DNA from: Thermoclostridium stercorarium subsp. stercorarium DSM 8532
GTDB lineage: Bacteria > Bacillota > Clostridia > DSM-8532
Length of the DNA: 64,000 nt
Direction of reading: 5' to 3'
NCBI RefSeq assembly: GCF_000331995.1
Contig: NC_020134.1
Span: 1,463,465 to 1,527,464, forward strand
Part shown: in pieces, positions 15,943 through 25,488 of the stretch
Numbering within the stretch: the first letter of the stretch is position 1
Layout: the number at the start of each line of letters is the position of its first letter
Made by a program: the position numbers and the translations under genes
The notes under the pieces: generated by a model
Seen by the model: the letters and a program-made list of their open reading frames with translations, nothing else
Databases searched by the model: none
What the model was told of the DNA's origin: nothing

Positions 15943-16497
15943 TTAAACTTCCATTATTTCCTTAATTTTTGCTTCCAAAAGCTTGTCAATGTCTTCTATG
16001 TAATTATCGGTAATTTTCTGAATATCTTCTTCTATTTCCTTTAAGTCATCCTCGGTTATTTCAGCGTTTTTTTTCATCTTTTTATACTGTTCCAAAGCGT
16101 CACGACGAACCTGACGAATGGCCACTTTTGCATTTTCGCCAACTTTTTTAACCTGCTTTGTAAGCTCCACTCTGCGTTCTTCAGTCAGAGGAGGGAAGAT
16201 AAGGCGGATAACCTTACCGTCGTTGTTAGGATTCAAACCCAGATTGGAGGCAATAATGGCTTTTTCAATTTCTGACAAAATCTTGGGATCCCACGGTTGT
16301 ATAACTATCTGCCTTGCTTCGGGAACATTGATATTTGCAAGCTGGTTTATAGGGGTAGGTACGCCATAGTATTCAACCGTAACCTTGTCAAGAATGCGCG
16401 GATTTGCACGACCTGCACGAATGTTTACAAGCTCTTCCTTTAAAATCGCCACTGTTTTGTCCATTTTTTCGGTGATATGTTTGTATTCATTCTGCAT
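15943..16497 (-). CDS. frr: Ribosome recycling factor
   Basis: RRF splits the post-termination ribosome with EF-G. The 184-residue length is typical. Signature strings: EELVNIRAGRANPRILDKV near residues 19-37, VTVEYYGVPTPINQLANINV, IQPWDPKILSEIEKAI, NPNDGKVIRLIFPPLTEERR and the C-terminal helix with DNYIEDIDKLLEAKIKEIMEV. It lies two bases downstream of pyrH, the standard arrangement. Confidence 0.98.
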   Translation of the reverse strand: MQNEYKHITEKMDKTVAILKEELVNIRAGRANPRILDKVTVEYYGVPTPINQLANINVPEARQIVIQPWDPKILSEIEKAIIASNLGLNPNNDGKVIRLIFPPLTEERRVELTKQVKKVGENAKVAIRQVRRDALEQYKKMKKNAEITEDDLKEIEEDIQKITDNYIEDIDKLLEAKIKEIMEV

Positions 16498-16499
16498 CT

Positions 16500-17213
16500 T
16501 TATACCTCCCTTGCAATATAAGTACCAATATTTTCTCCTGTAAGAACCCTTAATATATTATCGGGATCTTTGATTCCGAATACAATGACAGGAATATTGT
16601 TGTCCATACATAGAGTTGAAGCCGTTGAATCCATAACGCCCAACTGACGGTTTAACATTTCCAGATATGTTATTTTGTCTATTTTAACCGCATTTCTGTT
16701 GACTTTGGGATCGGAATCATAAACTGCATCCACATTTTTTGCCAGCAAGATGGCATCGGCATCAATTTCTGCCGCACGTAACGCTGCTGCCGTATCTGTG
16801 GTAAAATAAGGATTTCCGGTTCCGCATGCAAATATTACAACACGCTTTTTTTCCAAATGCCTTATAGCCCGGCCTCGTATATAAGGTTCTGCTATTCTTC
16901 TCATATCAATGGCTGTCTGAACACGGGTAGGTACTCCTTTTGCTTCAAGAGCGTCTGCAAGGGCAAGGGCATTTATCACCGTAGCAAGCATTCCCATATG
17001 ATCCGAGGTAGTCCTGTCCATGCCTTTTCCATGGCGTCCTCTCCAAAAATTGCCGCCACCCACGACGATAGCAATTTCTACTCCCATATCAGTGGCCTTT
17101 TTAATTGATGAACAGATTTCTCCGAGAAATTCCTGATCCAGTCCAAATCCCTTGTCTCCTGCGAGGGCTTCACCACTTATTTTCAGTAAAACACGTTTAT
17201 ACTTTAAACCCAT
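16500..17213 (-). CDS. pyrH: Uridylate kinase
   Basis: Phosphorylates UMP to UDP in pyrimidine nucleotide synthesis. The 237-residue protein shows [19 protein letters not shown] at the N-terminus, [10 protein letters not shown] (UMP/phosphate binding), the [15 protein letters not shown] helix, [17 protein letters not shown] and [19 protein letters not shown]. It belongs to the bacterial hexameric amino-acid-kinase family. It is separated from tsf by a hairpin terminator (17245-17281), so it probably has its own promoter or depends on read-through. Confidence 0.98.
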   Translation of the reverse strand: MGLKYKRVLLKISGEALAGDKGFGLDQEFLGEICSSIKKATDMGVEIAIVVGGGNFWRGRHGKGMDRTTSDHMGMLATVINALALADALEAKGVPTRVQTAIDMRRIAEPYIRGRAIRHLEKKRVVIFACGTGNPYFTTDTAAALRAAEIDADAILLAKNVDAVYDSDPKVNRNAVKIDKITYLEMLNRQLGVMDSTASTLCMDNNIPVIVFGIKDPDNILRVLTGENIGTYIAREV

Positions 17214-17244
17214 ATAATTCCTCCGGCAATATTGATAACATTCA

Positions 17245-17281
17245 AAAGGGTATATTAATATGTCTTATTAATATACCCTTT
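17245..17281 (-). terminator. Terminator between tsf and pyrH
   Basis: A perfect 16-base-pair stem, AAAGGGTATATTAATA (17245-17260) with its complement at 17266-17281 and a five-base loop. On the minus strand the hairpin ends in CCCTTTTG; T-rich flanks are present on both sides. Confidence 0.75.
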
Positions 17282-17296
17282 TTCCCTATATTTCCC

Positions 17297-17947
17297 TTAT
17301 TTATTAAGCTGTTTCATAACCTCTTCGGCAAAATTGTCTTCTCTTTTTGCCAGCCCTTCGCCCATTTCGAAACGAGCAAAGCGGCGAATATTAATGTTTT
17401 CACCTATTTTTGCAATTTTCTCATTAAGGACGTCCTGAACTGTCTTGTCGGTATCCTTTATAAACGGTTGTTCAAGCAGACAAACTTCCTTAAAGAATTT
17501 TTCAAGGCGGCCGTTAACCATTTTTTCCGCAATTTGAGCGGGCTTACCTTCATTAATTGCCTGTGCCATTAATATTTCTTTCTCCCGCTCAATTACTTCC
17601 TGAGGAACTTCTTCTCTTCTGACATATTGAGGATTGCTTGCTGCTATCTGCATTGCAATATCTTTTACAAAACTTCTGAATTCCTCGTTTTTAGCGGCAA
17701 AATCAGTTTCAACATTAACCTCAACCAGAACACCGATTCTTCCACCGCCGTGAATATATGCATCAACAATACCCTCTGCAGCAATTCTTCCGGCTTTTTT
17801 CGCAGCAGTTGCCAGTCCTTTTTCCCTTAAATACTCGATGGCTTTTTCCATATCTCCGTTACTTTCAATGAGGGCCTTTTTGCAGTCCATAAGGCCACTG
17901 CCCGTTCTTTCACGGAGTTCCTTAACCATTTCAGCAGTTATATTCAT
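17297..17947 (-). CDS. tsf: Elongation factor Ts
   Basis: Nucleotide exchange factor for EF-Tu. The 216-residue product starts [20 protein letters not shown] and continues [20 protein letters not shown], the UBA-like N-terminal domain, then [18 protein letters not shown], the core domain. The C-terminal domain is short, as in many Firmicutes and thermophiles. ATG 17947 has GGAGG eight bases upstream; the upstream in-frame start at 18010 would overlap rpsB and is rejected. Confidence 0.97.
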   Translation of the reverse strand: MNITAEMVKELRERTGSGLMDCKKALIESNGDMEKAIEYLREKGLATAAKKAGRIAAEGIVDAYIHGGGRIGVLVEVNVETDFAAKNEEFRSFVKDIAMQIAASNPQYVRREEVPQEVIEREKEILMAQAINEGKPAQIAEKMVNGRLEKFFKEVCLLEQPFIKDTDKTVQDVLNEKIAKIGENINIRRFARFEMGEGLAKREDNFAEEVMKQLNK

Positions 17948-17975
17948 TATTTTATCCTCCCATCCATATATTCTA

Positions 17976-18782
17976 TTATTCCCCGTCTTCGTCTTTCTTT
18001 TCGGTATCATTCATTGCTTCGTCACCAATATGAATGTCCTCGAGGTTAAAATCTTCTTCCTCGCCGGATGCATTACTTTCAGTAACAGGTGTCATCTGCT
18101 CTCCCTGTCTTGCTTCTATAACCGCGTCGGCCATCTTTGAGGTAATCAGCTTAACAGCACGAATAGCATCGTCGTTTCCGGGTATTACATAATCCACTTC
18201 ATCGGGATCACAATTAGTATCTACAATTGCAATTATGGGAATACCTAATTTTCTTGCTTCAAGAACAGCGATTCTTTCTTTTTTGGGATCGACTATAAAT
18301 ACCACGTCGGGCAATTTTTTCATTTCACGTATGCCGCCAAGGTTTTTTTCAAGCTTTTCCATTTCAAGCTTTAATTTTGTTACTTCCTTCTTAGGAAGAA
18401 CTTCAAATATACCTTCTTCTTCCATTTTCTGAAGCTCATTGAGGCGATCTATCCGTTTCTGGATGGTTTTAAAGTTGGTCAGCATACCACCAAGCCAGCG
18501 GTTGTTTACATAATACATGCCACAACGTTCGGCTTCTTGGCGTATTGCATCCTGAGCCTGTTTTTTCGTTCCGACAAAAAGAACTTCTCCGCCTTCCATT
18601 ACGACATTTCGCAGGAAATAATAAGCTTCTTCAAGTTTTTTGACTGTTTTCTGGAGATCAATAATGTAAATACCGTTTCTTTCTGTGAAGATGTATTCCG
18701 CCATTTTCGGATTCCATCTTCTTGTTTGATGACCAAAGTGTACACCTGCTTCAAGCAATTGTTTCATTGAAATTACTGACAT
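17976..18782 (-). CDS. rpsB: 30S ribosomal protein S2
   Basis: A 268-residue protein beginning [20 protein letters not shown], followed by [34 protein letters not shown] and [16 protein letters not shown], all typical of S2. The last 40 residues are an acidic tail ([19 protein letters not shown]) longer than in E. coli. ATG 18782 has GGAGG 11 bases upstream. It is preceded by a strong promoter and a long structured leader, see 18810-18907. Confidence 0.98.
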   Translation of the reverse strand: MSVISMKQLLEAGVHFGHQTRRWNPKMAEYIFTERNGIYIIDLQKTVKKLEEAYYFLRNVVMEGGEVLFVGTKKQAQDAIRQEAERCGMYYVNNRWLGGMLTNFKTIQKRIDRLNELQKMEEEGIFEVLPKKEVTKLKLEMEKLEKNLGGIREMKKLPDVVFIVDPKKERIAVLEARKLGIPIIAIVDTNCDPDEVDYVIPGNDDAIRAVKLITSKMADAVIEARQGEQMTPVTESNASGEEEDFNLEDIHIGDEAMNDTEKKDEDGE

Positions 18783-18809
18783 AAAGCTATAAACCTCCTG
18801 TTCATCCTC

Positions 18810-18907
18810 CGTAGTTTTCACCTTTGTAAAACACCTATCTAACCGTAAAAAAAGCAGCTACGCTGCACTCCGGTTACAATAGGCACAGTTTTACAAATCA
18901 AACTACG
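18810..18907 (-). promoter_or_regulatory. Structured rpsB mRNA leader with internal terminator-like hairpin
   Basis: Two leader segments are complementary over about 30 bases: 18871-18907 (containing TTTGTAAAAC, CCTAT, TAACCG) and 18810-18845 (containing CGGTTA, ATAGG, GTTTTACAAA, AACTACG). Between them is a hairpin GCAGC-GTA-GCTGC followed by seven T (18847-18866). The 3' strand ends next to the rpsB ribosome site. This layout fits an autoregulatory S2 leader or attenuator; the mechanism is inferred. Confidence 0.7.
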
Positions 18908-18928
18908 TGTGTATTTTTGTTCTCAAGT

Positions 18929-18957
18929 AGTATACCACACAGTCATTCATTTGGCAA
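18929..18957 (-). promoter_or_regulatory. SigA-type promoter of rpsB-tsf
   Basis: Minus-strand -35 TTGCCA (18952-18957) and -10 TATACT (18929-18934) with a 17-base spacer. It lies just after the stop of the TadA gene and gives a leader of about 140 bases before rpsB. Confidence 0.8.
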
Positions 18958-18979
18958 CAAGCAATTTTTCTGCCATTTT

Positions 18980-20251
18980 TCATAAGTCAATCAAAGGATG
19001 ATTTGGCATGTTACCGATATGTTGCCTGATTTTTGCAGTATTCTGAAGTTTATTTCCCGTTGGTTTTAGCTGTCCCAAAACCTTTCCTTTTTCATCCTCG
19101 CCTTCCTCTTCAAATCTGTAAAGGGAATTAAGCTTCACTTCCCCGTCAAAATAACCCAATACCTCGCTGATTTCGGTAACTTTACGGGTACCGTCCCTGA
19201 AACGGGACAGAAAAATCATAATATCGAGACTTGATGCTATTTGTTTTCTGATGGCTTCCAAAGGAAGCGGCGCAGCCATCAAAACCATGGTTTCAAGCCG
19301 TGAAAGCATATCCCGGATTGAATTGGCATGACCGGTCGACATCGAACCTTCATGGCCGGTATTCATGGCTTGCAACATATCAAGAGCTTCCTCGCCTCTG
19401 ACTTCACCGACAATGATTCTTTCCGGTCGCATTCGTAAGCTGGTTTTAATCAATGCCTTCATTGGGATTTCACCAACGCCTTCGGTGTTTGCGTTGCGAG
19501 TTTCCATTTGGGCCAGGTTTTTTATATTTGAAAGTCTCAGTTCTGCAGAATCTTCTATTGTAATAATTCTTTCGTGACATGGTATAAAACCTGACAGGAC
19601 GTTCAGAAAGGTTGTTTTCCCCGAACCCGTTCCACCGCATATAAAGAGATTATACTTTGCCTGAACAAGGATTTTAAGGAGTTCTGCCGCCTCTTTGCTT
19701 ATTGAACCGGCTTCTATCAGTTTTTCCATTGTAAGGGGTTTTTCAGGGAATTTTCTTATCGTCATTAATGGTCCGTTTAATGCAACGGGGCTTAAAACAA
19801 CGTTTACCCTTGAACCATCCGGGAGCCTTGCATCAACGATGGGCTGGGCTTCATTTACGCTTCTGTTTACCCGGGCTACAATCCGCTGGATGAGATCTTC
19901 AAGCTGTTCTTTTGTTTCAAATCTCAAATCAGTTTTTTGGGAAATGCCGTTTTTTTCAATAAAAATATTATCGGGCCCGTTTACCATAATTTCCGTTATT
20001 TCCGGATCTTTCAGCAGCGGTTCCAGGATGTCGAAACGCCTTAATGAATTGAATACAGTCTCTACCAGTTTCTTTTTTTCCGATACGCTCAAATGCATAT
20101 GTCTTGTTTTTTCAAAAACAACCTCTTCAACCGTATCCATCAGTACTGTGTCAATTTCTTCCCCTCCGGCTCCGGCGTTTGTGATCTCAGTCCTTCTTAC
20201 AACTTCGTAACGTATTTCCTTAATTAAATTTTTGTCGGTGTTGTGACTCAT
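18980..20251 (-). CDS. Canonical CpaF/TadA-type secretion ATPase
   Basis: A 423-residue hexameric motor ATPase of the Tad/Flp pilus type. All family motifs are intact: FDILEPLLKDPEITEIMVNG in the N-terminal domain, Walker A GGTGSGKTTFL (206-216), Asp box IITIEDSAEL, Walker B with RPERIIVGEVRGEEALDML, and His box GSMSTGHANS. It has no N-terminal membrane helix. Unlike the ATPase at 9699-11540 it is not followed by TadB/TadC genes; it forms a pair with the CpaE-like gene just upstream and is followed directly by rpsB. Start ATG 20251 behind GAGGGTGAGGG. Confidence 0.95.
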   Translation of the reverse strand: MSHNTDKNLIKEIRYEVVRRTEITNAGAGGEEIDTVLMDTVEEVVFEKTRHMHLSVSEKKKLVETVFNSLRRFDILEPLLKDPEITEIMVNGPDNIFIEKNGISQKTDLRFETKEQLEDLIQRIVARVNRSVNEAQPIVDARLPDGSRVNVVLSPVALNGPLMTIRKFPEKPLTMEKLIEAGSISKEAAELLKILVQAKYNLFICGGTGSGKTTFLNVLSGFIPCHERIITIEDSAELRLSNIKNLAQMETRNANTEGVGEIPMKALIKTSLRMRPERIIVGEVRGEEALDMLQAMNTGHEGSMSTGHANSIRDMLSRLETMVLMAAPLPLEAIRKQIASSLDIMIFLSRFRDGTRKVTEISEVLGYFDGEVKLNSLYRFEEEGEDEKGKVLGQLKPTGNKLQNTAKIRQHIGNMPNHPLIDL

Positions 20252-20277
20252 CTTCCCTCACCCTCAATCACCGGCCG

Positions 20278-21303
20278 TTATTTTGAAAGTAGATCCTCAA
20301 GATTTTTCCTCTGGAATCGTTGCAGGGATAAATCACTTAAAGACGGCAACGATAGAATGGATTCATCAATCCACGTGATTTCAAAATAATTGTCAAGTTC
20401 TTCGGGATAAACCGTTCCGCTGTTTCCACAGTTAACCCATTTTACTTTGCCGAGGTCTTGCCCAAGAATACCGCTAAACATTCTTTTCATCCTCGGGATT
20501 TGGTGCATATGTTTTTTGTCAAATGGAACCACTATACACGACGCGGCTTTTAACAGTTTAACTGTCAAACTTCCGGCGTTGACTTCAGGATCCACAATAA
20601 CTCTTGAAAAGTGACCCCATGACCCCAGCGCCTCGATTAACGTGTCTGTTTCATCGTTGGTAAGCTCCCATAAATCGAGGGGATTATCCACAGGCGGAAG
20701 AAAGCTTAAGTTCTCACGTGTAATAACCGCACTTTCCAGTGCCATTACCGGATTGCCTTTCCTGCTTTTGATGTAATACAGAACATCTGAAAGATTTTTA
20801 TTAAAATAGGTATCTTCTTCCATCGTATGGAAGGGAAATGATTCCAGACTGACATAAACATGCTCTTTTGCCGTAAGGCACAACAATATTGCAAAAACCG
20901 ATTTCAAATACATATTTGTAGAAAAGCATACAACAAGATCGCTTTTACCTCCTGAATTCCATTTTTCAGCTTCGGCAGGACTGGCTGAAACGGCCGAAAG
21001 GATTTCAGAATAAATGGACGGAGCGGGCTTATACTTTTCCACAAACGGCAAATTTTTAATCCTTAAAGCTTGTCCCAGTAAAATGGCAGTACCGTTGTTT
21101 GCGGGAATATCAGTTATAAAATCTTCCGACGCGAGAATAACGTCAATTTTACCGCCGTTTGCAGAAACAAATTTTTTAAAACTTTCCTTTTCAGTAAAAA
21201 CCGAAACACTGAACCGATCGGCTTTATTTTCCATAAACCATTGAGCAAGCCGATTAATATATTCAAAATCGTGATCGGCCAATACAAGATGTACAAGGGG
21301 CAC
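20278..21303 (-). CDS. CpaE/TadZ-like protein, receiver-like N-terminus and eroded ParA core
   Basis: A 341-residue protein. The first 110 residues (PLVHLVLADHDFEYINRLAQ ... IDVILASEDF) look like the atypical response-receiver domain of CpaE. The remainder begins SDLVVCFSTNMYLKSVFAILL, where the P-loop should be, and continues HVYVSLESFPF and FSRVIVDPEVNAGSLTVKLL, a ParA-like switch region; phosphate-loop lysines are absent. GTG 21303 has GGGAG nine bases upstream and is preferred over ATG 21312. Paired with the canonical ATPase, it most likely positions that machine. Confidence 0.75.
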   Translation of the reverse strand: MPLVHLVLADHDFEYINRLAQWFMENKADRFSVSVFTEKESFKKFVSANGGKIDVILASEDFITDIPANNGTAILLGQALRIKNLPFVEKYKPAPSIYSEILSAVSASPAEAEKWNSGGKSDLVVCFSTNMYLKSVFAILLCLTAKEHVYVSLESFPFHTMEEDTYFNKNLSDVLYYIKSRKGNPVMALESAVITRENLSFLPPVDNPLDLWELTNDETDTLIEALGSWGHFSRVIVDPEVNAGSLTVKLLKAASCIVVPFDKKHMHQIPRMKRMFSGILGQDLGKVKWVNCGNSGTVYPEELDNYFEITWIDESILSLPSLSDLSLQRFQRKNLEDLLSK

Positions 21304-21444
21304 AGTCACCATCTCCCGGAATCAAATAAAATTTGGCAATATAAATCCAGACAAGATAAATAATACATTAAATGAATATTTTAAATAAATTGTCCAATAT
21401 TTGTTTAATCATGTCAATATTTTAATGAAAAGAAACTTAAGCGT

Positions 21445-22152
21445 TCATTTTAATTCATTTTTCGAAAGTAGCACTTCGGGAACATCGCCAACAATTACCG
21501 TTTCAGACACTATTAATTCCCTGTTTATCTCTTCTTCCCTGTCAGTTATGGGAAATAGTATTCTCACTTTCACGTATACGTTCATTTTCAGCCTGTGAAC
21601 GGTCTGATTGATTCCTGAAGCGTGAAAAGACGATTCCGGCATGACTTTAACCTTTCCTGACGGAACTATTCTGAAAGGAATTGAAAAACCGAAAGAAGAC
21701 AATAATTTGCTGCCCGTAACCGACCCCAACGGAACGGTTATTGTTTCGGATTCCCGTCCGGAAATCTCTTTTTGTATGTTTTCTGATAAAACCGAAGCAA
21801 AACGGTTTATTTCCATTCCGTCGGTTTCAACAGACGTGACCTTTCCGTCGCCGTTATAACTTACAGAAACAAAATTTCTGCCCTTAAACTCAGATGAGGC
21901 TGACATTACTCCGTAGTCTATGTACTCATTGACAAGCTGTGCGGCCTTAAATTCACAGACTTTCTCAACTGACGCATAAAAATTGTTTAAAACTTTGCTT
22001 ATCGCGGCTGAGAAAAGCAAAATACATGCCACTAACCGGAAGAAACGTATAAAATCACGTATGCGCATACTGTTCAGGGTATTTATACGGTAACGGTTTC
22101 TGTACCTCTTTCTGATATACGGCATATATTCTCTGTAGAGATATTTTCTCAT
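21445..22152 (-). CDS. yunB: Sporulation protein YunB
   Basis: YunB is a membrane protein made in the mother cell and needed for normal spores. The 235-residue protein has a basic N-terminus (YIRKRYRNRYRIN), one membrane helix (VACILLFSAAISKVLNNFY), and the family strings KAAQLVNEYIDYGVMS, SVSYNGDGKVTSVETDGMEINRF, IPLG-type VPLGSVTGSKLLSSFG and IPFRIVPSGKV. The start ATG 22152 follows GGGGG inside the arm of the rpoD terminator hairpin. An upstream in-frame start (22170) is not supported. Confidence 0.9.
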   Translation of the reverse strand: MRKYLYREYMPYIRKRYRNRYRINTLNSMRIRDFIRFFRLVACILLFSAAISKVLNNFYASVEKVCEFKAAQLVNEYIDYGVMSASSEFKGRNFVSVSYNGDGKVTSVETDGMEINRFASVLSENIQKEISGRESETITVPLGSVTGSKLLSSFGFSIPFRIVPSGKVKVMPESSFHASGINQTVHRLKMNVYVKVRILFPITDREEEINRELIVSETVIVGDVPEVLLSKNELK

Positions 22153-22156
22153 AAAA

Positions 22157-22193
22157 ATACCCCCATACATTCAATATATTGGTATGGGGGTAT
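22157..22193 (-). terminator. rpoD terminator overlapping the yunB ribosome site
   Basis: Perfect 12-base-pair stem ATACCCCCATAC (22157-22168) with GTATGGGGGTAT (22182-22193), loop 13 bases, then ATTTTT on the minus strand. In the minus-strand RNA the downstream arm GUAUGGGGGUAU contains the yunB ribosome site and ends only a few bases before its ATG. Confidence 0.75.
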
Positions 22194-22221
22194 TCCGGTG
22201 CTTGTATTAAATCCAGCCTTT

Positions 22222-23553
22222 TTAATCAAGATAATCCTTAAGTTTTTTACTTCTGCTCGGGTGGCGAAGCTTTCTGAGCGCTTTTGCTTCAATCTGGCGT
22301 ATACGCTCACGGGTAACGTTAAATTCTTTGCCGACTTCCTCAAGAGTACGGGCCCGCCCGTCATCAAGACCGAAACGAAGCCTTAAAACCTTTTCCTCCC
22401 TTGGTGTCAGTGTATCCAGCACATCCATCAGCTGCTCCTTTAGCAGCGTAAAAGCAGCCGATTCGTCCGGTGCCGGCGCGTCATCGTCAGGAATAAAATC
22501 GCCGAGGTGACTGTCTTCTTCTTCGCCGATGGGAGTTTCAAGGGAGACGGGCTCCTGTGAAATTTTCATAATCTCCCGCACTTTTTCCACCGACATACCC
22601 ATTTCCTGGGCAATTTCTTCAGGTGTCGGTTCTCTTCCCAGTTCCTGCAGCAACTGCCTTGATACTCTTATCAGTTTGTTTATTGTTTCCACCATGTGCA
22701 CGGGTATGCGAATGGTCCTCGCCTGATCGGCTATTGCCCTGGTAATGGCTTGCCTAATCCACCATGTCGCGTAGGTACTGAATTTGAAACCCTTTCTGTA
22801 ATCAAATTTTTCGACGGCCTTAATCAGCCCAAGGTTTCCTTCCTGGATTAAGTCGAGAAAAAGCATGCCTCTTCCCACATATCTTTTTGCAATACTTACA
22901 ACAAGGCGCAAATTTGCCTCCGCCAGCCTCTTTTTCGGTTCTTCTTCGCCCGCTTCCATTCTTTTGGCCAGCTCTATTTCTTCCTCTGCGGTTAACAGAG
23001 GAATTTTGCCTATCTCTTTTAAATACATCCTCACAGGATCGTCAATGGCCACACCTTCGGGAAGACTTAATTCAGGATCTTCTTCCAGATCTATTTCCTC
23101 AATCTCATCATCTATATCGGGCACCACGTCAATTCCCATACGTTCAAGAGCATCATAAATTCTTTCAATCTTTTCAGGAGGCAGATCTACTGTTTCAAAA
23201 GCATCCATAATCTCCTTGTACGTAAGCACACCTTTAGCCTTGCCCAATTCGGCCAGTTCCCGCAGAATAACCGCAGGCTCCTTTTTGACTGCCGGATTTT
23301 TGGTATTCTTTGTATTTGAAGCTTTTTCCTTGCTTTTTTCCTTTTCATTGCCGTTTTTGGCCTTATTATTATCGTTTTTCTCTTTCATGTTCCCTTCCTT
23401 ACCGTTGTTGTCCTTGCCGGAATTAAGCTTTTCTTTTTCGGGACCGGCGTTACTTCCATTACCGGCGGTTTCGGAAATCATCTCATTGTTTTTTTCCACA
23501 TTATCCGCATTGGTTATACCGGCAGAAACATTTTTATTCTTTTTATCTGCCAT
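22222..23553 (-). CDS. rpoD: RNA polymerase primary sigma factor
   Basis: The housekeeping sigma factor, 443 residues. Conserved regions: 1.1-like [20 protein letters not shown], region 1.2 [17 protein letters not shown], regions 2.1-2.4 [39 protein letters not shown] and [19 protein letters not shown], region 3, and region 4.2 [20 protein letters not shown]. Residues about 2-90, before region 1.1, are an unusual low-complexity Asn/Lys/Glu/Gly stretch with repeated [11 protein letters not shown]-like motifs. It is downstream of dnaG and dgt, the classic macromolecular-synthesis arrangement, and is followed by its own terminator. Confidence 0.98.
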   Translation of the reverse strand: MADKKNKNVSAGITNADNVEKNNEMISETAGNGSNAGPEKEKLNSGKDNNGKEGNMKEKNDNNKAKNGNEKEKSKEKASNTKNTKNPAVKKEPAVILRELAELGKAKGVLTYKEIMDAFETVDLPPEKIERIYDALERMGIDVVPDIDDEIEEIDLEEDPELSLPEGVAIDDPVRMYLKEIGKIPLLTAEEEIELAKRMEAGEEEPKKRLAEANLRLVVSIAKRYVGRGMLFLDLIQEGNLGLIKAVEKFDYRKGFKFSTYATWWIRQAITRAIADQARTIRIPVHMVETINKLIRVSRQLLQELGREPTPEEIAQEMGMSVEKVREIMKISQEPVSLETPIGEEEDSHLGDFIPDDDAPAPDESAAFTLLKEQLMDVLDTLTPREEKVLRLRFGLDDGRARTLEEVGKEFNVTRERIRQIEAKALRKLRHPSRSKKLKDYLD

Positions 23554-23590
23554 ATTAATCTAATCCACCTCTCGTTTGTGAATAGTATTT

Positions 23591-25387
23591 TTACCATTTA
23601 TTGGCTATTTTCCTTATTATGGCCTGAAGTTGTTCCTGAAGCCGTTTTCTTTCTTCCATATTGGTAATATTCTTCAAACGCATTAAAATATCCTTTTTTT
23701 CCTCTTCCAGTTTTAGAATCTCCAGTTTCTCCAATATGTCTTCGAGGGCCTTTTCAGGCTCATCGAAGTTACAAAATGTTTCGGATATATGAATTAGTGA
23801 TGAAGCCTTTTCAGATGCAAGCCGTGAAATATATTGCTCGAGGACGAAATCCTCGCCGTTTTTCAATTTCTCATACAAGATACCTGCCATCTCCCTGAGT
23901 TCTCCGTCGCTGTAATCAGAAGCAGGATATCTTTCAGCTGCCATATGGTATAGCCTGTTCTCGCGGCTTAACAGAGCCAACAGCATTTTCTCGTACCGGA
24001 CCCTTATATTCTCGTTTTTATGAAGCTGAGGAGTCTTCGCAGGACCCGTCAGTTCCTTTCTGGCGGAATAAAACTCCGTGGTTTTTTCCTTCCGCTGTTT
24101 CTGTTTAAGCCGCCTGTCAACCTCAGCGTGCAGAGCGTCTTCCGAAATTCCGTAGGTACCGGAAATTTTCCTGATTATAATCTCCCTTTCCATAAAGTTC
24201 TCCACTTCTGTAAGAAGATCTGCCACGCCGTTCAGGAAATTAAGCCTGCCTTCTTCATTGTCGGGCGGATACGTATTCTTCAGCACGTTTATTTTATATT
24301 CTAACAGTGATATTGCCCGATCTATCAACATTTTAAACTTTTCCGGACCATTTTTTCTTATAAATTCATCAGGATCCTTTCCGTCAGGAACTTGAAGTAC
24401 CTTAACACGGCAGCCGATTCTGTTAAGTACTTCAATCCCCCTTTCGGTCGCTTTCTGTCCGGCATTATCGCTATCATATCCAAGAATTACTTCATCCGCG
24501 TATTTTTTCAAAAGCCTTCCCTGCATACTGGTCAACGCAGTTCCCAGAGAAGCTACGGCAAAATCAATACCTGCCTGATGCAGAGAAATAACATCCATGT
24601 AACCTTCTACTATCAGAAGCTTTTTTTCACTGCTTTTTTTGGCCAAATGAAGCCCGAACAGTTCTCTCCCTTTGCTGTAACAGGGAGTTTCCGGAGAATT
24701 GATGTATTTGGGCAAAGAATCATCCAAAACCCTTCCGCCGAACGCCACAACGTTCCCACGGATATCAAATATCGGAAAGATAACTCTCCCCCGGAATCTG
24801 TCAATTAATTTTCCGCTTCTGCCTTTAATTGCAAGTCCCGACTGGATAATCACATACTCGTCAAAACCTTCCTTCAGAAGGTAATCTGACAATATACTCC
24901 ATTCATCCGGAGCATAACCAAGCCCGAACCGTTTAATAATACGGTTGCTTAGACCTCTGTCATAGAGATATTTCAGTGCTTTCTTACCCTTTTCCGAGGC
25001 GAGACACGAAAAGTAAAACCTTGCGGCAGCTTTGTTGGCTTCAAGAATTTTTTTCCTAAGCCTGATTTTTTGCTGCTCTTCCTTGTCATCGGGCTCAGGC
25101 AGTACTATTCCTGCTCTGTCTGCAAGCATTTTAACGGCATCGGGAAAACTTACGTTTTCTATGTTCATTATAAAATGAAAAACATTACCGCCCTGGTTGC
25201 AGCCAAAGCAATAATAGAACTGCCTTACGGGTTCAACGTGAAAAGACGGTGTCTTCTCCTTGTGAAAAGGGCATAGTCCAAAATACCCTCCCCCTTTCTT
25301 TTCAAGGCGGATGTATTCGGAAACCACTTCCACCAAATCATTACTTAACCTTACTTCTTCAATTATTTCATCGGGATAATAGCTCAT
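23591..25387 (-). CDS. dnaG: DNA primase
   Basis: Makes RNA primers for lagging-strand synthesis. The 598-residue protein contains the CHC2 zinc-binding domain (CPFHKEKTPSFHVEP with FYYCFGC, residues about 37-62), the catalytic core YAPDEWSILSDYL and FPIFDIRGNVVAFGGRVL, the TOPRIM motifs VEGYMDVI and LGYDSDNAG, and a C-terminal DnaB-binding helical region. ATG 25387 is preferred, behind GGGGGG; the ATG at 25402 is five codons longer. Confidence 0.98.
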   Translation of the reverse strand: MSYYPDEIIEEVRLSNDLVEVVSEYIRLEKKGGGYFGLCPFHKEKTPSFHVEPVRQFYYCFGCNQGGNVFHFIMNIENVSFPDAVKMLADRAGIVLPEPDDKEEQQKIRLRKKILEANKAAARFYFSCLASEKGKKALKYLYDRGLSNRIIKRFGLGYAPDEWSILSDYLLKEGFDEYVIIQSGLAIKGRSGKLIDRFRGRVIFPIFDIRGNVVAFGGRVLDDSLPKYINSPETPCYSKGRELFGLHLAKKSSEKKLLIVEGYMDVISLHQAGIDFAVASLGTALTSMQGRLLKKYADEVILGYDSDNAGQKATERGIEVLNRIGCRVKVLQVPDGKDPDEFIRKNGPEKFKMLIDRAISLLEYKINVLKNTYPPDNEEGRLNFLNGVADLLTEVENFMEREIIIRKISGTYGISEDALHAEVDRRLKQKQRKEKTTEFYSARKELTGPAKTPQLHKNENIRVRYEKMLLALLSRENRLYHMAAERYPASDYSDGELREMAGILYEKLKNGEDFVLEQYISRLASEKASSLIHISETFCNFDEPEKALEDILEKLEILKLEEEKKDILMRLKNITNMEERKRLQEQLQAIIRKIANKW

Positions 25388-25488
25388 AAACCCCCCGGAC
25401 ACACTATATTATCATATTCGACAATTTTTATTAAAATCCTTCTTATTAAAATTAAATAAATTTAATGGCAAAAAAGAATGCAAATCTG

